Below are positions 5,362 to 6,170 of a stretch of 6,170 nucleotides of DNA, one piece after another. The notes under the pieces are model-generated. The model saw only the letters and a list, made by a program, of their open reading frames with translations, did no database searches and was not told the origin of the DNA. The stretch covers positions 1-6,170 of the forward strand of contig JAQTUC010000087.1 of NCBI GenBank assembly GCA_028710385.1, in the 5' to 3' direction. Position 1 is the first letter of the stretch; each line of letters opens with the position of its first letter. The translations under genes and the position numbers were made by a program. Source of the stretch: Candidatus Omnitrophota bacterium. Its GTDB lineage: Bacteria; Omnitrophota; Gorgyraeia; Duberdicusellales; 4484-171.

Positions 5362-6170
5362 ATGCCTAAATACAGCTATTTAGCAAAGACCAGAGACGCA
5401 AAGACAATAAAAGAGGTTGAAGAAGCGCCTTCGCGGGAAGAGCTAATCGCGAGGCTTAAGACTAGGGGCCTTTTTATTGTTTCCATCAACGAGACTTCTG
5501 CTGAGAGCGAAAAATCACTTCTGTCTTTTTTCTCCAAACAAAAAGGAAGACGTTCTTCCATAAAACTTTACGACCTGGCTTTTTTAGCCAGAAACCTTGC
5601 CACGACGCTTTCAAGCGGCGTTACGCTGCTTAGAAGCCTTGAAATTATTTCCTCCCAGACTGAAAGCGCGAAATTAGGTAAAATTTTGAAAGAGTGCAGC
5701 AAGCTTATAAAAGAAGGATTGTCTTTTAAGGAAGCTGTTGCCAAGTATCCGGGCGCATTTTCTCCTTTATGGAGGGCGATTGTTGAAGTCGGCGAAGCGT
5801 CAGGTAATTTGCCTACAGTTTTGGATAAGCTTGCTGATTATCTTGAAATAAGAATGGAATTTGAAAGGAAGATAATAAGCGCTATGATATACCCGCTTAT
5901 ATTGCTCGGCGCAATGACCATTGCTGTTTTTGTTTTCTTTAAATTCATATTGCCTAAATTTATCGCGATATTTAAAGACTTCGGAATAACCTTACCTTTG
6001 CCTACCCAGATTATTTTTAACATAGCTGATTTTATAGATAAAAATTTTCTAATGGTTATAATTGGCACAATCGCTTTAATCGTAGGAATAGTTTTCTTTA
6101 TGCGCCGCCCTGAAACCAAAGATTTCAGGGACAGGGTCAGCTTAAAGCTTCCGATAGTCGGAGAGCTTGC
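5362..6170 (+). CDS. pilC: Inner-membrane platform protein, PilC/GspF family (3' truncated by window edge)
   Basis: The frame from ATG 5362 is open to the end of the window (269 full codons plus 2 nt); the family is usually about 400 residues, so roughly two thirds is present. It begins MPKYSYLAKT, the usual 'F/Y-x-Y-x-A' GspF opening. A short cytoplasmic lead includes SREELIARLKTRGLFIVSI (24-42). The first T2SSF domain starts near 66 (IKLYDLAFLARNLATTLSSG, LLRSLEII) and includes the hallmark VGEASGNLPTVLDKLADYLE (143-162). Transmembrane helices lie at about 173-195 (following the conserved MIYP) and about 228-247. The second T2SSF repeat and last helix lie off the edge. In this family the protein sits in the inner membrane, contacts the ATPase N-terminal region, and moves pilin subunits. 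No ribosome site precedes the ATG, and a TATAAT box sits 7 nt upstream. Confidence 0.94.
   Translation, partial: MPKYSYLAKTRDAKTIKEVEEAPSREELIARLKTRGLFIVSINETSAESEKSLLSFFSKQKGRRSSIKLYDLAFLARNLATTLSSGVTLLRSLEIISSQTESAKLGKILKECSKLIKEGLSFKEAVAKYPGAFSPLWRAIVEVGEASGNLPTVLDKLADYLEIRMEFERKIISAMIYPLILLGAMTIAVFVFFKFILPKFIAIFKDFGITLPLPTQIIFNIADFIDKNFLMVIIGTIALIVGIVFFMRRPETKDFRDRVSLKLPIVGEL

Noticed and set aside
1..6170. A wholly new system, mobile element or defence island.
   Set aside because: All large genes belong to known T4P/T2SS families, and no transposase, inverted-repeat ends, tRNA, integrase or CRISPR repeats are visible. The novelty is limited to architecture and regulation.

Overview
This window is part of a type IV pilus / type II secretion (T4P/T2SS) assembly locus from a diderm bacterium. 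Every recognisable gene lies on the + strand. In order they are: the 3' part of a PilM/GspL-like protein that runs on into a PilN-like domain, a PilO/GspM-like protein, a small PilP/GspC-like periplasmic protein, a secretin (PilQ/GspD), an assembly ATPase (PilB/GspE) with an N-terminal MshEN domain, and the 5' part of the polytopic platform protein (PilC/GspF). An outer-membrane secretin implies an outer membrane. Frequent ATA, AGA and AAA codons and AT-rich spacers suggest a low-to-moderate GC organism. A deep-branching or uncultivated diderm phylum such as Omnitrophota or Elusimicrobiota is a guess from this look and from the GspL-like fusion; the sequence does not prove a taxon.

Layout. 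Positions 1-3461 form one compact block. The pilM-N-like gene enters from the left edge and ends at 1030. A 54-nt spacer holds a possible 17-residue ORF. The pilO-, pilP- and secretin-like genes then follow with 4-nt stop/start overlaps between pilO/pilP (ATGA, 1570) and pilP/secretin (ATGA, 1926). A 150-bp spacer (3462-3611) contains a strong 13-bp hairpin and then an AT-rich promoter-like stretch. The ATPase gene (3612-5318) comes next, followed by a 43-bp spacer with a consensus TATAAT box, and then the platform gene, which starts at 5362 and runs off the right edge. No gene is supported on the - strand. No RNA gene, mobile element or CRISPR array was seen.

How they work together. By family knowledge, the ATPase hydrolyses ATP in the cytoplasm and drives the inner-membrane platform protein, which moves pilin or pseudopilin subunits in or out of the membrane. 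The PilM/N, PilO and PilP-like proteins form the alignment complex that links this motor, across the periplasm, to the secretin pore in the outer membrane. No pilin, prepilin peptidase or retraction ATPase (PilT) lies in the window, so a T4P and a T2SS-like secretion or uptake machine cannot be told apart here.

The region is largely conventional and I see no convincing new system. The points most worth checking are the fused PilM-PilN (GspL-like) architecture, the Gly/Ser insert inside a secretin N-domain, the two different translation-start styles (strong Shine-Dalgarno sites in the first block, apparently leaderless or near-leaderless starts for the ATPase and platform genes), and the near-canonical but not perfect c-di-GMP-type motifs in the ATPase.
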